Part shown: in pieces, positions 1-9,383 of the stretch
How the letters are laid out: the number at the start of each line of letters is the position of its first letter
How positions within the stretch are numbered: position 1 is the stretch's first letter
Assembly: GCF_019469205.1 (NCBI RefSeq)
Contig: NZ_CP048265.1
Span: 124,001-188,000, forward strand
Direction: 5' to 3'
DNA length: 64,000 bases
From: Gilliamella sp. ESL0405
GTDB lineage: Bacteria; Pseudomonadota; Gammaproteobacteria; Enterobacterales; Orbaceae
Position numbers and translations under genes: made by a program
Notes under the pieces: generated by a model
The model's input: the letters and a program-made list of their open reading frames with translations, nothing else
What the model was told of the DNA's origin: nothing
Databases searched by the model: none

Positions 1-389
1 CTTTAACGCCGACCGAAGAGCTGCAAGGAATCGATGTTCGATTTAGCTATGATTTAAATGGTTTATTAGAAGTCGATGTGATAATACATGCCACCGGCCA
101 ACAGCATGGTAAAGTCATCGATCATAGCCCGATAGGATTAACAGAAAAACAAAAACAAGAAAGCCATGAACGATTGAAATCGCTTAAAGTTCATCCACGA
201 GATCAAATGCCAAATCGTACATTATTGGCTAGATTAGATCGTGCATGGGCACAATCATTAGGTGATGAACGCAGCTTGATTGGCTCGTATATCGAAACTT
301 TTTTAACCGTATTAGATCGGCAAAATACTGAGGAAATTGAAACAATTCGTTGTGAAATTGAATCATCTTTAACTAGCCTCGATAGATAA
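1..389 (+). CDS. hscC: Hsp70-family chaperone HscC, C-terminal part
   Basis: This is the 3' end of an Hsp70-type gene, cut by the window edge. The open frame runs from base 3 through the GTG at 78 to the stop at 387-389. The first visible residues read GIDVRFSYDLNGLLEVDV, the end of the substrate-binding beta-sandwich of DnaK-like proteins. The rest is the short helical lid. HscC is the specialised Hsp70 that works with J-proteins of the DjlB/DjlC type. The convergent neighbour encodes exactly such a J-protein followed by a DUF1266 protein, as in the E. coli ybeR-hscC region. The family call is firm from sequence; the HscC subtype rests partly on context. Confidence 0.82.
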   Translation, partial: LTPTEELQGIDVRFSYDLNGLLEVDVIIHATGQQHGKVIDHSPIGLTEKQKQESHERLKSLKVHPRDQMPNRTLLARLDRAWAQSLGDERSLIGSYIETFLTVLDRQNTEEIETIRCEIESSLTSLDR

Positions 390-424
390 CTTAATGAATT
401 ATTAATCTATTGATTATAATACAT

Positions 425-455
425 CCCCTTTTATTTTTTTATAAAAGGGGTTTTT
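425..455. terminator. Bidirectional terminator between hscC and the J-domain gene
   Basis: An inverted repeat of CCCCTTTTAT and ATAAAAGGGG (425-434 and 441-450) is followed by TTTTT on the plus strand. It also has an A/T run on the other side. It lies between two convergent genes and can serve both. Confidence 0.75.
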
Positions 456-456
456 G

Positions 457-3123
457 TTAGTTTTCTTTCTCATTTATTGGTGGCCCGTATCGATTTGTTT
501 GTTCAATACTTGGCTGCCAAAGTCGAAAAATATTGAACCCTTTCCCCGTATCGGTATCATTGACACGCCTTTTTATGGCAAAAATAAGATTAATGAATAT
601 TAGGCAAAATAACATTCCTCGAAAGAGATAATCAAAATTTTGTAGATCAAGATTTTTCAGGAAGGCAGGTATCCTTGTTTCAATGAGAAATAAAAAAATT
701 GTCATCCATACGGTCTGTATAAAAAAGCCTTTATTATTTGTGCGACCATTCCAACGCCAAAACTGAAAATACCCATTTTTAGGTAGTGATTGTGCATTGA
801 GTTTTTCTTGATTTTCTTGATTTTCAGCTAACAGCAATGCAGCGCAAAGTCGTAGTACTAAATTATTACTCGCGTCTGTTCGTAATTGATCCAAAGCATT
901 AATTTGCTTTTGAACACAGATGCCATAAGGATTGGATAAATGTTTTGCCAGCTTAGCAATGAAGATAGCTTGCTTTGCAGCTTTACTTTTACTGCCTACG
1001 GCCAAAAGTGTTAAGCGCTTTTCATTTATTAAAGTGTGTGCAATTTTTTGAAGATTTAGGTTGTCGCCGGCAATCGTTTGTAATGTGTGCTCTAATTGAG
1101 ACTGTTGTGCTGTTTTATTTAAAACAATTTTGTATAGCAGCATCAAATAGATAGGATTTTCATTCGCTAATTTTGTTTGCCAAAATCCGGTTAAATGTTG
1201 TGGAATTTGGGTAAAATCAGTGTCGTATGGATTGGTAATGATGTTTTCAATTGAGTTAGGATAATTACTCAAAACACAATTAGTGATCTCATTGTTATTA
1301 ATTATCAAGTTATACAGTTCTGATTCATTTTGCCAATTACCATACTTAAAGATATTGACCAATGGAAGAAATGGATCATCATCGGTTAAAATAAAATCAC
1401 TGTTCTCTTTTTTAATTAACTTGGCTGTTTCTAAAGGGTTATTAGTAATAGCGAGAACGAGCATACAGCTACGATACCATTGCCAATAGGCCTCTTTATC
1501 GATCAAGGCGTTAGGTGGAAATGGAAATTGGTAATATTGTTCATTGTCAAAATAGACCTGCCAGTCAAACATTTCCATATTAAAATATTTCATATATCTG
1601 TAAAGATGTACTTTGGCGTGCTTAGGAATTAAATCAAACCTATCTAACCATAAACGCACATATATCGCGTCATCATTATCGCTTTCAATATCAAATCTGA
1701 TTGGCATTGGAAGATCTTCATCACTATTATACAACCAATCTTTAAATGCTTTTATCGGTTCAAGTTCGGTTAGCCATACTAAATGTTGCTTAGCCTGACG
1801 TTGTAGATTTTGTAAAATGAATTGTTCAAATATATCATCGCTTTGTTCTTCAAGAATTTGCTGTAATAAGGTTTGATTACCGTGGCATAACATAATGGCA
1901 TGTCGGTATAAGCGATATAAACGATTGGTACCATTGTCCAGTAACAACAAAGGCAGGATTTGGCGATAATTCCAATTTATTTCTAGCGCCCAATTTATAA
2001 AGCTAGCAATTTCTGGTGAATAATCGCTAGGATCGATTTGGGCTAATCGTGATACTGTTATCGTAGACCATTGAGGAACTATATTGTAAAAGTTATTGTC
2101 TGTTGATGTCGGTGCTAGGCAATAACAGTCATTAAGTGCGATACATAATAGTGGGAAATACTCTTGCGCAAAATATAAACACCAACCCGCTATCCAACTG
2201 GCTGCTTTTTGTTGATAATGACCTGTATTATAAAGATCAATCCAAGCTTGTAGCGCATTTTGTTTATCGGTAAGTAAGGTATATTGAATTGCCGCTAAAA
2301 ACCGCCATTCGATAATATTACGCTTATCATCATCGTTTTGGGCGATACGTTGTAAAGTATAGTCTAAAATAGATTGATTTGGTATATTTGCCACACGGTA
2401 AAAATTGGCAAATTGCATCATTAAGTCTTTATCATCAGGTAAACAGATGACTGTATCTTGCATTAAAAAAGACTCAAGTTCATCTTGTGAACGCCACCAA
2501 TATAACCAATGACAGTGAGAAATATAATCAATGGTGGCATCTTGTAGTACGATATTTGTGGTTGGTAAGGATGCGTAATTGAAAGTATCGCCACTATCAA
2601 TATATTCAAGAAAACTCTCATACTTTTCATATTGTTCGGGTTTTTCGATCATCAGCTGTTGTCGCCAACGTAAACTTTCGGCGAGTAATTTGGCGCATGA
2701 TTGCGATATATTCTTTGCTTGAGTGCTTATTTCTAACAAACGCCATTTTACCGAATCAATAATTGCCATAGGATAGTCATAAAATGAACTGATAAATAAT
2801 TGCCATTCATCGACATTAAAGCGACGTTTTGGATCATTTAAAAGCATTTGATAAGCAGTACAAATTTCATTCTCTTTAAGCTGCTCTTCTGTCAGTGGCT
2901 GGGAAATGTCTTGTGCTGAGCTGTCCGATTCTAACTCAGCAGCAAATTTTTCAGGCGATTTGGCATATTCTATTGCATTTTCATAAGCGGCTCGTAACGC
3001 TTTAAATCCATCAGGATCGGTTTCGGGATGATGATTGGGTAATTTTGCACGATATGCTTGACGAATAGTTGCAATATCAGTCGTTTTCTCAATGCCCAGT
3101 AGTTGCCATATGTTATCATTCAT
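457..3123 (-). CDS. J-domain co-chaperone, DjlB/DjlC type, with C-terminal membrane segments
   Basis: The N-terminal 45 residues form a J-domain (start MNDNIWQLLGIEK). The usual HPD tripeptide reads HPE (residues 32-34, context HHPETDPDGF), as I recall also for DjlB/DjlC-type proteins. The long middle part is helical with no domain I can name. Near the C-terminus (about residues 790-870) are two hydrophobic segments with a DUF805-like ending (RRVNDTDTGKGF), suggesting an inner-membrane anchor. The ATG at 3123 overlaps the stop of the upstream DUF1266 gene by 4 bases (ATGA), so I prefer it to the TTG two codons upstream. It faces hscC tail to tail, which supports a role as HscC co-chaperone. 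The client is unknown. Confidence 0.8.
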   Translation of the reverse strand: MNDNIWQLLGIEKTTDIATIRQAYRAKLPNHHPETDPDGFKALRAAYENAIEYAKSPEKFAAELESDSSAQDISQPLTEEQLKENEICTAYQMLLNDPKRRFNVDEWQLFISSFYDYPMAIIDSVKWRLLEISTQAKNISQSCAKLLAESLRWRQQLMIEKPEQYEKYESFLEYIDSGDTFNYASLPTTNIVLQDATIDYISHCHWLYWWRSQDELESFLMQDTVICLPDDKDLMMQFANFYRVANIPNQSILDYTLQRIAQNDDDKRNIIEWRFLAAIQYTLLTDKQNALQAWIDLYNTGHYQQKAASWIAGWCLYFAQEYFPLLCIALNDCYCLAPTSTDNNFYNIVPQWSTITVSRLAQIDPSDYSPEIASFINWALEINWNYRQILPLLLLDNGTNRLYRLYRHAIMLCHGNQTLLQQILEEQSDDIFEQFILQNLQRQAKQHLVWLTELEPIKAFKDWLYNSDEDLPMPIRFDIESDNDDAIYVRLWLDRFDLIPKHAKVHLYRYMKYFNMEMFDWQVYFDNEQYYQFPFPPNALIDKEAYWQWYRSCMLVLAITNNPLETAKLIKKENSDFILTDDDPFLPLVNIFKYGNWQNESELYNLIINNNEITNCVLSNYPNSIENIITNPYDTDFTQIPQHLTGFWQTKLANENPIYLMLLYKIVLNKTAQQSQLEHTLQTIAGDNLNLQKIAHTLINEKRLTLLAVGSKSKAAKQAIFIAKLAKHLSNPYGICVQKQINALDQLRTDASNNLVLRLCAALLLAENQENQEKLNAQSLPKNGYFQFWRWNGRTNNKGFFIQTVWMTIFLFLIETRIPAFLKNLDLQNFDYLFRGMLFCLIFINLIFAIKRRVNDTDTGKGFNIFRLWQPSIEQTNRYGPPINEKEN

Positions 3124-3818
3124 GACCAATCATACTCCATTAATGATGTTGGTTTCTCTAATTCTTCAATATTAATAAACCAAGGTAATAAGTTGTAAGG
3201 CAATGTTTTGTCTGTGTATAGTTCTGCCATTACATGGCGTTGTGATGTTCTGGTTAATTGACAATGCAACTGCTCTAAGTCCTCAATTCCCCACGTTTGC
3301 CTGTATCGATGACCAATAAACCAGCCAATATGATAATGCTGCCATGATTCATAAAAACATCGAGCTCGAAGACTGATCCTATTTAAAATCCATAAAGCTT
3401 CTTGTTCGGTTACATATTTATTGGTTGTGCCGATTCGTATAAGATATGCGGCTCTTACATAATCCCAACTACGAATACCGGCAACACCACAAGCTGGAAA
3501 TGTTTGTTCCACATATTTTAGTATTATTTTCTGAATGTCTGTTTGTTCTTCACAATAGTTAAGCCATTCAATTTCAGAAAATCGTGAATATTTAAAATAG
3601 AGTTGTGAAATGAATTGTGCTGGCCCGTCATCAACCAGGTCAAATATTTGTTTTAGAAAAGTTTCCCGAGAATTGATCTCCCAATTCTCACTTAAATCGA
3701 TAAATGTATCATCAGGGAAAACATAAGGGGACGTAAAGATAGCACCATTTTTTTTATTTAACATAACCATAGGTGCCGATAAAGCGTATAACCAATCAAT
3801 AAAATCTTGAGAAACCAT
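3120..3818 (-). CDS. DUF1266 protein (YbeU/YbeR-like)
   Basis: A 232-residue protein with no signal peptide. Its central part (RSWDYVRAAYLIRIG, then WILNRISLRARCFYESW and a Trp-rich stretch) matches the DUF1266 family of E. coli YbeU and YbeR. Those genes also sit next to DjlB/DjlC and hscC. It is the first gene of a two-gene operon with the J-domain gene, coupled by a 4-base stop/start overlap. The molecular role is not known. The conserved linkage suggests it works with the HscC chaperone pair. Confidence 0.75.
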   Translation of the reverse strand: MVSQDFIDWLYALSAPMVMLNKKNGAIFTSPYVFPDDTFIDLSENWEINSRETFLKQIFDLVDDGPAQFISQLYFKYSRFSEIEWLNYCEEQTDIQKIILKYVEQTFPACGVAGIRSWDYVRAAYLIRIGTTNKYVTEQEALWILNRISLRARCFYESWQHYHIGWFIGHRYRQTWGIEDLEQLHCQLTRTSQRHVMAELYTDKTLPYNLLPWFINIEELEKPTSLMEYDWS

Positions 3819-4050
3819 TTTCTACTCAGTTGATAACAGATATTGTTTATAGCGTTGTAGAAAGATAACAGAATCATGTATAAATTGAAAGGGCATATTG
3901 TCTTGAAATTTAATGTGATTAAAATGCATAGCGGAATTATTACAAGAAGCAACAAAATTGTTTTGCAAATTGGTTTGTGCAAGGCATAATGAAATACGAT
4001 TTTTTTGTAATCATCTATACATTATTTAGCCACAAAAGAAAGGAGTTATA

Positions 4051-4629
4051 ATGAAAAAATTCGCCTTAATGGTACTATTAATGTCAGGCGTATTGATGCT
4101 ACAAGGCTGTGTTGCGGCATTGATTGGCGTTGGTGCCGGCGCTACAGCGACAATTGCAACCGATCCTCGTACTGCTGGAACCCAAGTTGATGATACAACG
4201 CTTAATTCACGAATTACCAGTAAATTAAGAGATAACGGACCTATGTTTATTGGCTCACGTATTTCAACTAGCACTTATGATGGTAATATTTTGTTAACCG
4301 GGCAAGCAAATCAAGAACAAATTGAGAAAGCTGAAAGCTTAGCAAATGAAGTTGAAGGTGTAAAAACAGTTTACAATCAAATTCGTATCGGAACGCCAGT
4401 GGGTGCTGGCACAGTAACTAATGACACATGGATCACCACTAAAGTAAAATCTCAGTTAATGCTAAATTCACAAGTTAAATCACGTAAGATAAAAGTGGTG
4501 ACGGAAAATGGTGAAGTTTTCTTAATTGGTATCTTAACACCAGAACAAGGCAGACTTGCTGCTGAAGTTGCCAGTAAAGTAGCCGGTGTTAAAAAGGTGA
4601 TTACGCTTTACACTTACCCAGATAACTAA
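4051..4629 (+). CDS. dolP: Outer-membrane lipoprotein with two BON domains, DolP (YraP)
   Basis: The protein begins with a lipoprotein signal whose lipobox ends LQGC (Cys about residue 20), followed by a Gly/Ala-rich linker. Two BON domains follow (about residues 48-115 and 125-192). The length of 192 aa matches E. coli DolP/YraP (191 aa). DolP binds anionic phospholipid at the division site and supports outer-membrane integrity. A clear AAAGGAG precedes the ATG. Unlike in E. coli, it is not beside diaA, so the gene stands alone here. A strong hairpin terminator follows. Confidence 0.9.
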   Translation: MKKFALMVLLMSGVLMLQGCVAALIGVGAGATATIATDPRTAGTQVDDTTLNSRITSKLRDNGPMFIGSRISTSTYDGNILLTGQANQEQIEKAESLANEVEGVKTVYNQIRIGTPVGAGTVTNDTWITTKVKSQLMLNSQVKSRKIKVVTENGEVFLIGILTPEQGRLAAEVASKVAGVKKVITLYTYPDN

Positions 4630-4648
4630 TCAGTTAAAATTATAAAAG

Positions 4649-4674
4649 AAAGGGGGATTTCCCCCTTTTTTTAT
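4649..4674 (+). terminator. Rho-independent terminator after dolP
   Basis: The hairpin AAAGGGGGA/TTTCCCCC is followed directly by a long T run. It lies 20 bases after the dolP stop. The convergent csdE stop is next to it, so it may be used from both sides. Confidence 0.85.
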
Positions 4675-4675
4675 C

Positions 4676-5107
4676 TTATTTTATTGATTCGATCCGTTCG
4701 ATAAGTTTTGCCAGACCTTGCTGTCGTGATTGGCTAAGTTCTTGAGCAATTTTCAGTTCTTTAAATAATGCCGGAAAGTCGATAGCATGAATTTGCGTGG
4801 CATTTTTGTTATTGGCTATCAAGATCAAAATAGCAAGTAATCCTTTAACAATCCTTCCTTCACTATCACCTTGAAAGATAAATGTGCCGTCAGCTTGTTT
4901 TTGATAAGTTAACCATACTCGGTTTTCACAACCGTTCACTTGATTTTCCTCGGTTTTTTGATCTGGAGGAAAATCAGGCAATTGCTTAGCTAAAAGTATC
5001 AGTTGTCGATAGCGATCTTGCCAGTTATGTTGCTGAGAAAATAGTTCAGTTAAAGATTGTTGTGAAACCATATTATAGACCTGTTTAGGGTGATAAAAAT
5101 TTGCCAT
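4676..5107 (-). CDS. csdE: Sulfur acceptor protein CsdE (SufE family)
   Basis: A 143-residue SufE-fold protein. The active-site cysteine lies in NGCENRVWL, the form typical of CsdE. It accepts persulfide sulfur from the cysteine desulfurase CsdA and passes it on, for example to TcdA. The ATG at 5107 gives an N-terminus that aligns in length with E. coli CsdE; an internal Met 13 is a possible alternative. The gene lies 35 bases downstream of csdA on the same strand, so the pair is co-transcribed. Confidence 0.92.
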   Translation of the reverse strand: MANFYHPKQVYNMVSQQSLTELFSQQHNWQDRYRQLILLAKQLPDFPPDQKTEENQVNGCENRVWLTYQKQADGTFIFQGDSEGRIVKGLLAILILIANNKNATQIHAIDFPALFKELKIAQELSQSRQQGLAKLIERIESIK

Positions 5108-5142
5108 GCTAGTTCAGTTTAGATAGATGTTTTCGCATAAAT

Positions 5143-6354
5143 TTATGCAAATATCTCAATGGCATTATTAAGGGCAGTTATCAATTTATCAATATCTTGT
5201 TGGTTATTATAAGGCATAAGCGATATACGAATCACACCGTGACAACCAAGTTTATTCATCAACGGTTGAGCGCAAAGCTCCCCAGTACGTATGGCAATAT
5301 TTTGATCGCCTAATAAGATTGCAATATCATTATGATGAATATGCTTAAAATTAAAACTGATAATAGCGCTACCTTCGACGCTATAAAATTGAATATCATC
5401 AAACTGTTTTAATTGCGATCTTGCGTAATTGGATAATTGAATTAAGTAGTTATCTGCCTGAACTTCATCCCATTTATTTAACCAGCTAAGTGAGGCATTT
5501 AGGCCAACAATCCCGGCGATATTTTGCGTTCCGGCTTCAAATTTGTAGGGCAGTTGTGCAACTTGAAATTCAGAAAATGTGGTTGTCTTCAACATCTTCC
5601 CGCCACCTTGCCAAACGCTCATTTGTTCCAGTAACGTCGCTTTGCCATATAACACCCCTAGCCCAGTTGGGGCATATAGCTTGTGTGCTGAAAAGGCATA
5701 AAAATCGATATTGAGCTTGTCAACATTGATTGGCTGATGAACAATACCTTGCGCCCCGTCAACCACTAATATCGCATTATTTTGGTGAACAAGTTGACTA
5801 ATTTGCGCTAAATCTGGACAAAATCCCGTTACGTTAGACATTTGCGTCACCGCAACGATTTTTGTGCGTGATGAGATGAGTGAAGAAAGCTCATCAATAT
5901 CCGCTGACCATTGAATGACTTTTGCTCCAGTCTGCTTAGCAACGATTAACCAAGGTAATAAATTGCTATGATGCTCTAATTCGCTAACGATAATTTCATC
6001 GCCAGGTTGTAATAGGGGGCGAGCATAACTTTGAGCAATTAAGTTAATTGATTCAGTTGTGCCACGCGTCCAAATAATTTCATGGCTATGTTTGGCATGA
6101 ATCAGATTAGCAACATTTTCTCTTGTTGTGTGAATGGTTTGTGTCACCTGCAGCGCATTATGGTGCAAACTGCGTTCAGCCGTTGCGGTGTTGTGCGCAT
6201 AATATTGTACTGTCGCATCAATCATCGCTTGTGGCTTAAGCGCAGTGGCTGCCGAATCAAGGTAGACACTTTGATTATTGAGCGCGGGGAAATCGGCCCG
6301 AAATTGCTCGGCATCAAAATATTTATTGCGCAAGTTCAAGTCCTGCAATTCCAT
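5143..6354 (-). CDS. csdA: Cysteine desulfurase CsdA
   Basis: A class-V aminotransferase-fold PLP enzyme that takes sulfur from cysteine and hands it to CsdE. Visible motifs are VYLDSAATALKP near the N-terminus, WTRGTTESIN, VDGAQGIVH, the PLP lysine in FSAHKLYAPTG, and the catalytic cysteine in RTGELCAQPL. The start is uncertain. The frame is open to 6387, but the ATG at 6354 (MELQDLN) is closer to family length, and a TTG near 6333 is also possible. All of these lie inside the 3' end of ubiV, so the two genes overlap and are probably translationally coupled. The CsdA identity is supported by csdE directly downstream. Confidence 0.9.
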   Translation of the reverse strand: MELQDLNLRNKYFDAEQFRADFPALNNQSVYLDSAATALKPQAMIDATVQYYAHNTATAERSLHHNALQVTQTIHTTRENVANLIHAKHSHEIIWTRGTTESINLIAQSYARPLLQPGDEIIVSELEHHSNLLPWLIVAKQTGAKVIQWSADIDELSSLISSRTKIVAVTQMSNVTGFCPDLAQISQLVHQNNAILVVDGAQGIVHQPINVDKLNIDFYAFSAHKLYAPTGLGVLYGKATLLEQMSVWQGGGKMLKTTTFSEFQVAQLPYKFEAGTQNIAGIVGLNASLSWLNKWDEVQADNYLIQLSNYARSQLKQFDDIQFYSVEGSAIISFNFKHIHHNDIAILLGDQNIAIRTGELCAQPLMNKLGCHGVIRISLMPYNNQQDIDKLITALNNAIEIFA

Positions 6355-7201
6355 TCCAGTAACCATTACAGTCTCGTTTATGTTCAATGTGCAAAGGATT
6401 TAATCCGTCTTCATTGGCTTTAAACTGTTTGACCACATCTAAGGTTTCAACACCTAATGGCGAGATGCGGACAATATCAACCAATCCTTTCATCTCTTTA
6501 AGATTATTGCCTAAATTATAACAATAACCACTTTGCGTTTGAATGCCGTTTAACACAAATACTTTTTGCTGTTCTTGTGAAAATACTTCACGGCCGGTTG
6601 GGTATTTAATACAGCAGGTTTCACATTTATCTTTTGGTCTATCTTCGGAACGAGCGGTAAAACAGCGAGCAGAATAAGCTAACGGTAAGTAGCCATAACT
6701 AAAGACTTCAACTTCAAAATTTCGAGCTATATTCAAGCTATCAAATTGATTAAGTACATTGTTTAACCAATCGCGAGAAAGTTCAACAGGCATACACCAA
6801 CGTACCATACCCTGTTTTTGTAATAACTTTAAGGTTAAAGCGTTATAACAGTTAATAGCCGGACCTGCCACAAAAGGTAAATGATTATCATGGGCAATGT
6901 TAATTGCTGCTAAGTCATTAGCTTCAACTAAAAAATCACCATTGTTTACCAGCTGCCTTAAATCATTAAGTTCTGATGGCGCTTCAAGTAATGCTAAAGT
7001 GGAAAGGACGACTTGCTTGCCAGATTTGGCAATCTCTTTTGCTAAGTCTAACCAATTGGGCACCTTCATTTCACGGCGCTTGGTACATACCGTTTCACCC
7101 ATATAAATAATGTCTGCTTCACTATTAGTGGCAGCATGGTAAAAAGCTTCAGTTTCGATTTTAGGCCAATAGTACAGCACTGGTCCTAATGCGTATTTCA
7201 T
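6323..7201 (-). CDS. ubiV: O2-independent ubiquinone hydroxylation protein UbiV
   Basis: A U32 peptidase-like protein (YhbV/UbiV). It forms a heterodimer with UbiU that hydroxylates the ubiquinone ring without oxygen. Cysteines fit its 4Fe-4S cluster: one in GETVCTKRRE and three in the ARCFTARSEDRPKDKCETCC region. I chose the ATG at 7201 (MKYALGPVLYYWP), which matches the family N-terminus, over the GTG four codons upstream. Its 3' end overlaps csdA. UbiU lies 140 bases upstream on the same strand. Confidence 0.9.
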   Translation of the reverse strand: MKYALGPVLYYWPKIETEAFYHAATNSEADIIYMGETVCTKRREMKVPNWLDLAKEIAKSGKQVVLSTLALLEAPSELNDLRQLVNNGDFLVEANDLAAINIAHDNHLPFVAGPAINCYNALTLKLLQKQGMVRWCMPVELSRDWLNNVLNQFDSLNIARNFEVEVFSYGYLPLAYSARCFTARSEDRPKDKCETCCIKYPTGREVFSQEQQKVFVLNGIQTQSGYCYNLGNNLKEMKGLVDIVRISPLGVETLDVVKQFKANEDGLNPLHIEHKRDCNGYWNGIAGLELAQ

Positions 7202-7341
7202 CGTTTTGCTCACTATATTTATATTAGATTGATTTAACTAAAAATCGCTACAGCGATTTTATTTACATTGTCATTAATTAAAATATGAATCTATTTCAAT
7301 CATCTTTATTGTGAATGACTAATTGGCAAGTTAATTCTACA

Positions 7342-8337
7342 TTATTGCCATTTACGGTGATAAGCACCTAATGTGGTTTGCGTTCCTTCTGAAACAGAAC
7401 CAAGTGTATCCATCCAATTTTTTTCTGCCTGATAGGATTGTGGATTAGCTTTATAGCGGTCAATAGCTTGTCGCCATACTTTGGTCACTTGTTCAACATA
7501 AGCCGGGCTACGTTGACGACCTTCGATTTTCACCGAGGCAATATTAGCAGCAAATAATTCCGGTAAAAGTTCAATCGTATTTAAACTGGTTGGCTCTTCA
7601 ATCGGATGATAAAGCTCTTGACCAACAAAGTAGCGACCTTTACATAAGGTTGGATAGCCAGCATTTTCACCTTTTTTATGACAGTCGATCAAAACATTGT
7701 TTAGTCTTGACTCAAGACCCTTTTCGGTCTCTTCCCAGCGCACAAACTTTGCTGGTGAGCACGCACCAACAGTGTTAGGAGATTCGCCAGTTAAATAAGA
7801 AGACAAGTAACAACGGCCTTCTGCCATAATACATAAACTGCCAAAAGCAAAAACTTCTAATGGAACAGGCGACACTTGAGAAAGCTGTTTTACCTGATGC
7901 ATTGACAATACACGAGGCAACACAATTCGATGTACGTGAAAATTATTATAATAAAACTTAATTGACTCTTCATTGGTCGAAGAGGCTTGCACCGAAACAT
8001 GGCGCTCTAAATTGGGATATTTTTCAGCTGCATAATCAAGCATTGCAAGATCGGCAATGATTAAAGCATCAGCGCCAATGTTTGCAGCGGTATCAACCGC
8101 ATGTTGCCACCGCTGAAAATTTTCAGGATGCGCAAAAGTATTAATCGCAATATGCAATTTTTTACCACGTTTATGTACATAATCCGCAGCTTCAATTAAT
8201 CGCTTCTCATTAAAATTTAAACCAGCAAAGTGACGGGCATTGGTATCATCTTTCAAACCAATATAGACAGCATCAGCGCCATTATCAATCGCCACTTTTA
8301 ACGATGGTAAAGATCCAGCAGGACAAAGAAGTTCCAT
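7342..8337 (-). CDS. ubiU: O2-independent ubiquinone hydroxylation protein UbiU
   Basis: A U32-family protein starting MELLCPAGSLPSLKVAIDNG, with the typical VYIGLKD and IAINTFAHPE motifs. The cluster cysteines of the family are present (FGSLCIMAEGRCYLSSY, VGACSPAKF and YPTLCKGRYF). With UbiV it makes anaerobic ubiquinone. The third partner of the E. coli pathway, UbiT, is not next to it in this window. The length of 331 aa equals the family norm. Confidence 0.93.
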   Translation of the reverse strand: MELLCPAGSLPSLKVAIDNGADAVYIGLKDDTNARHFAGLNFNEKRLIEAADYVHKRGKKLHIAINTFAHPENFQRWQHAVDTAANIGADALIIADLAMLDYAAEKYPNLERHVSVQASSTNEESIKFYYNNFHVHRIVLPRVLSMHQVKQLSQVSPVPLEVFAFGSLCIMAEGRCYLSSYLTGESPNTVGACSPAKFVRWEETEKGLESRLNNVLIDCHKKGENAGYPTLCKGRYFVGQELYHPIEEPTSLNTIELLPELFAANIASVKIEGRQRSPAYVEQVTKVWRQAIDRYKANPQSYQAEKNWMDTLGSVSEGTQTTLGAYHRKWQ

Positions 8338-8687
8338 AATTATTCCTAACTTAAGTTCGGTATTTAATACGCCATGTATTATGCAATAATTCCTGATTTA
8401 ATGCGAATAGAAAGCAAATTTCTAGGCTAAAAAAAACATACAACCCTGTTTTTTATATAACTGTATGTAATAAATATAATTTTTAATAAAGTAAGTGATT
8501 ACTATTGATAATTAAATTGAATCAAAACGGTGATAGTTAACATAGGATAATTTACGATTTTGCAAAGTAAAAAACCAGACATTTATTATTTAATTTCTGG
8601 TTTTTATATTTAAAAAGAATTATATCAATAATCAACTAAATTCAATCTATTTTATGTTTAGCGTACTATGTTGCTGATAATTAATAC
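8338..8687. other. Intergenic gap between the lipoprotein gene and ubiU
   Basis: About 350 AT-rich bases without a convincing gene. They hold the hairpin at 8568-8606, which ends the lipoprotein transcript, and must hold the ubiUV promoter, which I cannot place with confidence. Confidence 0.5.
8568..8606 (-). terminator. Hairpin terminator after the lipoprotein gene
   Basis: AAAACCAGA at 8571-8579 pairs with TCTGGTTTT at about 8596-8604, with T-rich flanks on both strands. It lies downstream of the lipoprotein stop. Confidence 0.55.
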
Positions 8688-9383
8688 TTATTTCAGCGCA
8701 TTTTCAAGTTGTGTTATATTTTCAGTCGAATTTAATTGAGTCATACAATTATTGATTAATTGTGAAGTGATATCTTGAACTAACTGATAGTTATTACTTT
8801 CCCATTCGTCAAAAGTTTTGGTTTTATCCTCTACCGATAAACTGTTGTGAGAACAAGCAAAGTAAAATCCTTCCGCTTTAATCGATGTTTGATAAATAAA
8901 ATTGTATTTATTATCCGTCAAACCATCATAAATCAGTTTAAATTTATAAGGTTGAATGGTGATAGTGTGTTCTTTTTGTTTGTTGGCTTTTATTTTTTTT
9001 AAAATTGTATATAACTGAGGTTTTAAAAGCTCCATGGTTTTATTTGGTACTGAATTTACGTAGCTACCTTTTAATTCTTCCTTTGAAAAAGTATTCACGT
9101 TGCCACCAAGACTAGTAAAAAAGCCTGCGGCAAATTGAACTACTTTCAATCCAACAACTTGTGCTGTATTACTTCGGGTAACAATATTTAAATAACTATT
9201 CGTATCTTTAACTACTTCTCCATTAATGGCATTTTCCGTTAACACCTTAATATTCGCACCATTATTTAAAGTTATTACTTCTGTTTCCACAATCTGTGTT
9301 CTAGGCAATGGTTCTCTGTTGCCAGAACATCCAAATAATAAAAGCAAGCAACAACTTAAAATAACATATTTAATCTTTTCCAT
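8688..9383 (-). CDS. Lipoprotein of unknown function
   Basis: The first 19 residues are a classic lipoprotein signal (MEKIKYVILSCCLLLLFGC) with lipobox LFGC. About 210 polar residues follow, giving a small exported lipoprotein. I recognise no domain. A conserved-looking core (VVGLKVVQFAAGFFTSLGG) and a C-terminal half rich in Lys and Thr are visible. It stands alone, with its own terminator, between ubiU and a dead symE copy at the edge of the accessory region. Confidence 0.7.
   Translation of the reverse strand: MEKIKYVILSCCLLLLFGCSGNREPLPRTQIVETEVITLNNGANIKVLTENAINGEVVKDTNSYLNIVTRSNTAQVVGLKVVQFAAGFFTSLGGNVNTFSKEELKGSYVNSVPNKTMELLKPQLYTILKKIKANKQKEHTITIQPYKFKLIYDGLTDNKYNFIYQTSIKAEGFYFACSHNSLSVEDKTKTFDEWESNNYQLVQDITSQLINNCMTQLNSTENITQLENALK

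Noticed and set aside
3758-3982. 74-aa hydrophobic frame upstream of the DUF1266 gene
   Set aside because: It overlaps the DUF1266 start in another frame and looks like AT-rich chance sequence.
8460-8530. FNR site upstream of ubiU
   Set aside because: TTGAT and ATCAA words are present but 11 bases apart instead of 4, so the match is not acceptable.
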